From positions 1-37,938 of the IMG/VR virus record IMGVR_UViG_3300042444_000169: a DNA stretch of 37,938 bases; one strand, written 5' to 3'. Source of the stretch: a virus. Of this stretch, positions 36,664-37,938 are shown piece after piece; positions within the stretch are counted from its first letter, which is position 1; each line of letters opens with the position of its first letter. The notes under the pieces were generated by a model. That model had not been told where the DNA came from and searched no databases. It saw only the letters and a program-made list of their open reading frames with translations. The position numbers were made by a program, and so were the translations under genes.

Positions 36664-37143
36664 TCAGCGCACGCCGAGACAGAACAGACCGGCGAACCAA
36701 CACAAGGCGTCCTCGTCGGCCCCGTGGTACTCGGTCCAGGGCGTGCTCCAGTCCTGGTATTCCATCCGCCACGACTCGGCGCCGCGGTGGGTGTCGAAAC
36801 TGCCCGTGATTTGCAGGGCCGGCCCCCCATAACTGAGCAGGATCCGGTATTCGTCCGCTTCCATTTCCGAAGCGCTGGATGTCCACTGGCGGCAGCGGAA
36901 CTCAACAGACAGCGCCTGTTCCCTTGCCGCTTCCTCGATCGCTTCGGCGGTGTCCTCGCGGTTGGTGCCGTCCCAGCCGTGTTCGTGCATGGCTGCCCGT
37001 GCTTCGCGGCTGGTCTCTGATGCTTCCTCTGGTGCTTCGCGGTATTCGCGCAGCCATGCGACCGCTTCCGCGTAGGCCTCGATCGTTTCAGCGTGGCCTT
37101 GTGCGTTCTCTTGTGCGTGGTTGGCCTCTTTGGTGGCGTTCAT
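36664..37143 (-). CDS. Acidic early protein, possible DNA mimic
   Basis: This 159-residue protein is strongly acidic. The N-terminal ~80 residues are Glu/Ala-rich and helical (VAWLREYREAPEEASETSRE, NREDTAEAIEEAAREQ). The C-terminal part, YRILLSYGGPALQITGSF, then SWRMEYQDWSTPWTEYHGAD and EDALCWFAGLFCLG, contains an EYQDWxTPWT pattern I recall from phage proteins of unknown function. Its early position and charge resemble anti-restriction DNA mimics such as T7 Ocr, but there is no sequence match. Hairpin leader copy C precedes it. Confidence 0.6.
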   Translation of the reverse strand: MNATKEANHAQENAQGHAETIEAYAEAVAWLREYREAPEEASETSREARAAMHEHGWDGTNREDTAEAIEEAAREQALSVEFRCRQWTSSASEMEADEYRILLSYGGPALQITGSFDTHRGAESWRMEYQDWSTPWTEYHGADEDALCWFAGLFCLGVR

Positions 37144-37168
37144 GGTTGGTTTGGTTGGTGGTGGTGTG

Positions 37169-37206
37169 CTGCTGAGGGCAGCAGGGAGAGGGCTGGCGCC
37201 CCCTCC
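37169..37206 (-). repeat. Double-hairpin early leader, copy C
   Basis: Hairpin 1 on the minus strand pairs GGAGGGGGC with GCCCTCTCC around a GCCA loop. One pair is G-U, which becomes an A-C mismatch on the other strand, so the RNA is read from the minus strand. Hairpin 2 is CTGCTG-CCCT-CAGCAG, identical to copy B, then CACACCACCACCAACC and the ATG at 37143. Confidence 0.65.
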
Positions 37207-37215
37207 GTGCTGTCG

Positions 37216-37512
37216 TCACACCGGCACCAGTCGGCCGGCTTCCTTCCTCCATTTGCGGCGGCTGGTGTTGCCCCGCTTGATCGGTGCGGAGCGGTGGCCG
37301 CGGCCGAGAATCCAGCCGGTGCCGTGGCAGCCGAAACAGGCGCCCCCCTGGATGTGCGCAAACTCCGGTTTGCGGCCGGTGCCGTTGCATCCCCAGGGGC
37401 ACGGGTAGGCGTTGTCATCCCCGGGCCATGGGTTGGGCGCCAGTGGTCGCCACCAGTCCGGGCGGCCATCGGCGCAGCTGCGCCAGATCGGACAGTCGGT
37501 GGTGCCTGTCAT
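37216..37512 (-). CDS. Zinc-finger early protein (DnaJ-type Cys motif)
   Basis: The ATG at 37512 overlaps the upstream stop, giving 98 residues. YPCPWGCNGTGRKPEF, then GGACFGCHGTGWILGRGHRS, resembles two CxxCxGxG repeats of the DnaJ zinc-finger (the first with spacing C-W-G-C). The Arg/Lys-rich end is KRGNTSRRKWRKEAGR. No J domain is present. Such stand-alone motifs occur in small phage proteins. It is probably zinc-binding and may contact nucleic acid or protein. Confidence 0.6.
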   Translation of the reverse strand: MTGTTDCPIWRSCADGRPDWWRPLAPNPWPGDDNAYPCPWGCNGTGRKPEFAHIQGGACFGCHGTGWILGRGHRSAPIKRGNTSRRKWRKEAGRLVPV

Positions 37513-37685
37513 CGGTCGCCCTCCCGCCAGATGGTCGGGCTCCAGATCGGGTCCGGCTGCCGTGCGTTGGTGCGTTGCTGCCAGGCCTTGAACTCCTCGA
37601 GCTCGGGCAGGTGTGGGCAGCCAGCGGGGCAGGCCGTTTCCCCGCAATACAGGGAGCGGCACCACTGCGGATAGGTGCGGGTCAT
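37509..37685 (-). CDS. Small Cys-rich early protein (58 aa)
   Basis: It begins MTRTYPQWCRSLYCGETACP and continues AGCPHLPELEEFKAWQQRTN. The WC..LYCG..ACP.GCPHLPEL.EFK.W pattern is a compact four- to five-Cys knot, probably zinc-binding, which I recall from small phage and bacterial proteins of unknown role. It is ATGA-coupled to both neighbours. Confidence 0.6.
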   Translation of the reverse strand: MTRTYPQWCRSLYCGETACPAGCPHLPELEEFKAWQQRTNARQPDPIWSPTIWREGDR

Positions 37686-37861
37686 CGGGCCCCCTCCGGC
37701 TGGCAGGGCTCGATCGTGTAGCCGGTGCCGTCGGACGGCAGGGCCAGCAGCCGGGCGCGGGCCTGGATTGCCTCGTAGTAGGTGGCGAAGTGGCGCCAGT
37801 CGCTGCCCCATGTCGGGTGGTAGCTGACCAGTCGCCAGCGTTGCGCCGTGGCGTGGGTCAT
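37682..37861 (-). CDS. Small early protein (59 aa)
   Basis: An ORF of 59 codons from an ATG at 37859-37861 that overlaps an upstream TGA. It reads MTHATAQRWRLVSYHPTWGS, DWRHFATYYEAIQARARLLA and ends IEPCQPEGAR. It is a small alpha/beta protein that I cannot assign. Confidence 0.55.
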   Translation of the reverse strand: MTHATAQRWRLVSYHPTWGSDWRHFATYYEAIQARARLLALPSDGTGYTIEPCQPEGAR

Positions 37862-37938
37862 CGGTCGGCCTCGGTGGTGGTGGTGTGGTCGTTGAACAGC
37901 GGACCCAGGGCCCCACCGTCAAGGGCCAGCCAGCCCTG
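37858..37938 (-). CDS. C-terminal end of an early gene (partial)
   Basis: An open frame enters from the right edge and ends in a TGA overlapping the next ATG. The visible 26 residues end LGPLFNDHTTTTEADR. The ACC repeats that code for Thr-Thr-Thr-Thr are again the CACACCACCACC motif of this region. The product cannot be identified. Confidence 0.4.
   Translation of the reverse strand, partial: QGWLALDGGALGPLFNDHTTTTEADR

Noticed and set aside
36363-37206. The early hairpins as intrinsic terminators or a CRISPR array
   Set aside because: No T-tract follows the stems. The copies lie one per gene gap with genes between them and there are no uniform spacers.
37216-37512. DnaJ co-chaperone
   Set aside because: Only the Cys/Gly zinc motif resembles DnaJ. 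There is no J domain with HPD and no substrate-binding region.
1-37938. Photosynthesis or carbon-metabolism auxiliary genes typical of marine cyanophages
   Set aside because: I looked for psbA, hli and talC-like products among the frames and found none.

Overview
The window is most of the genome of a temperate T7-like podovirus (Autographiviridae type). The very high GC, the T7-type virion module and small proteins of the kind seen in cyanophages suggest a host among high-GC picocyanobacteria (Cyanobium/Synechococcus), but that host call is inference. Every supported gene is on the minus strand, so the map is read from right (early) to left (late). Genes are packed with ATGA stop/start overlaps.

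Right end, about 37.9-34.2 kb: an early region of small genes (Cys-rich proteins, an acidic protein, a tiny membrane protein). Three neighbouring genes are preceded by the same double-hairpin leader. Next come two winged-helix regulators, a tyrosine integrase, and a 270-bp gap with the features of attP: a tRNA(CAU)-like half sequence flanked by repeated GGATGCA boxes.

Middle, about 33.9-26.5 kb: a single-subunit T7-type RNA polymerase, a gp2.5-like ssDNA-binding protein, a RusA resolvase, an NrdR-type zinc-ribbon fusion, a possible helicase-loader-like protein, about nine small unknown genes and a gp6-like 5'-3' exonuclease. No DNA polymerase or primase/helicase lies in this interval, where T7-like phages normally carry them.

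Left, about 26.5-0 kb: the virion module in T7 order. It runs through two related small proteins, portal, scaffold, major capsid, tail tubular A and B, a gp13-like GNAT-fold protein, a gp14-like protein, three giant internal virion proteins, a gp17-like tail fibre and several adhesin or fibre genes. A possible holin and one cut-off gene close the window. The terminase and most lysis genes presumably lie further left. One giant virion protein carries a ParB-like and an ADP-ribosyltransferase-like domain and looks like an injected polyvalent effector.

The most interesting regulatory signal is a 16-bp element, TCTGCA-N4-(T/C)GCAG, always in the minus-strand orientation. It stands before the SSB gene, the structural module, the capsid, tail tubular A, the tail fibre, a small fibre-region gene and the putative holin, and in attP. 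Several of these places match T7 promoters phi2.5, phi6.5, phi10 and phi17. I propose it is the promoter of this phage's own RNA polymerase. It works with two intrinsic terminators, one directly after the capsid gene, where T7 has T-phi.
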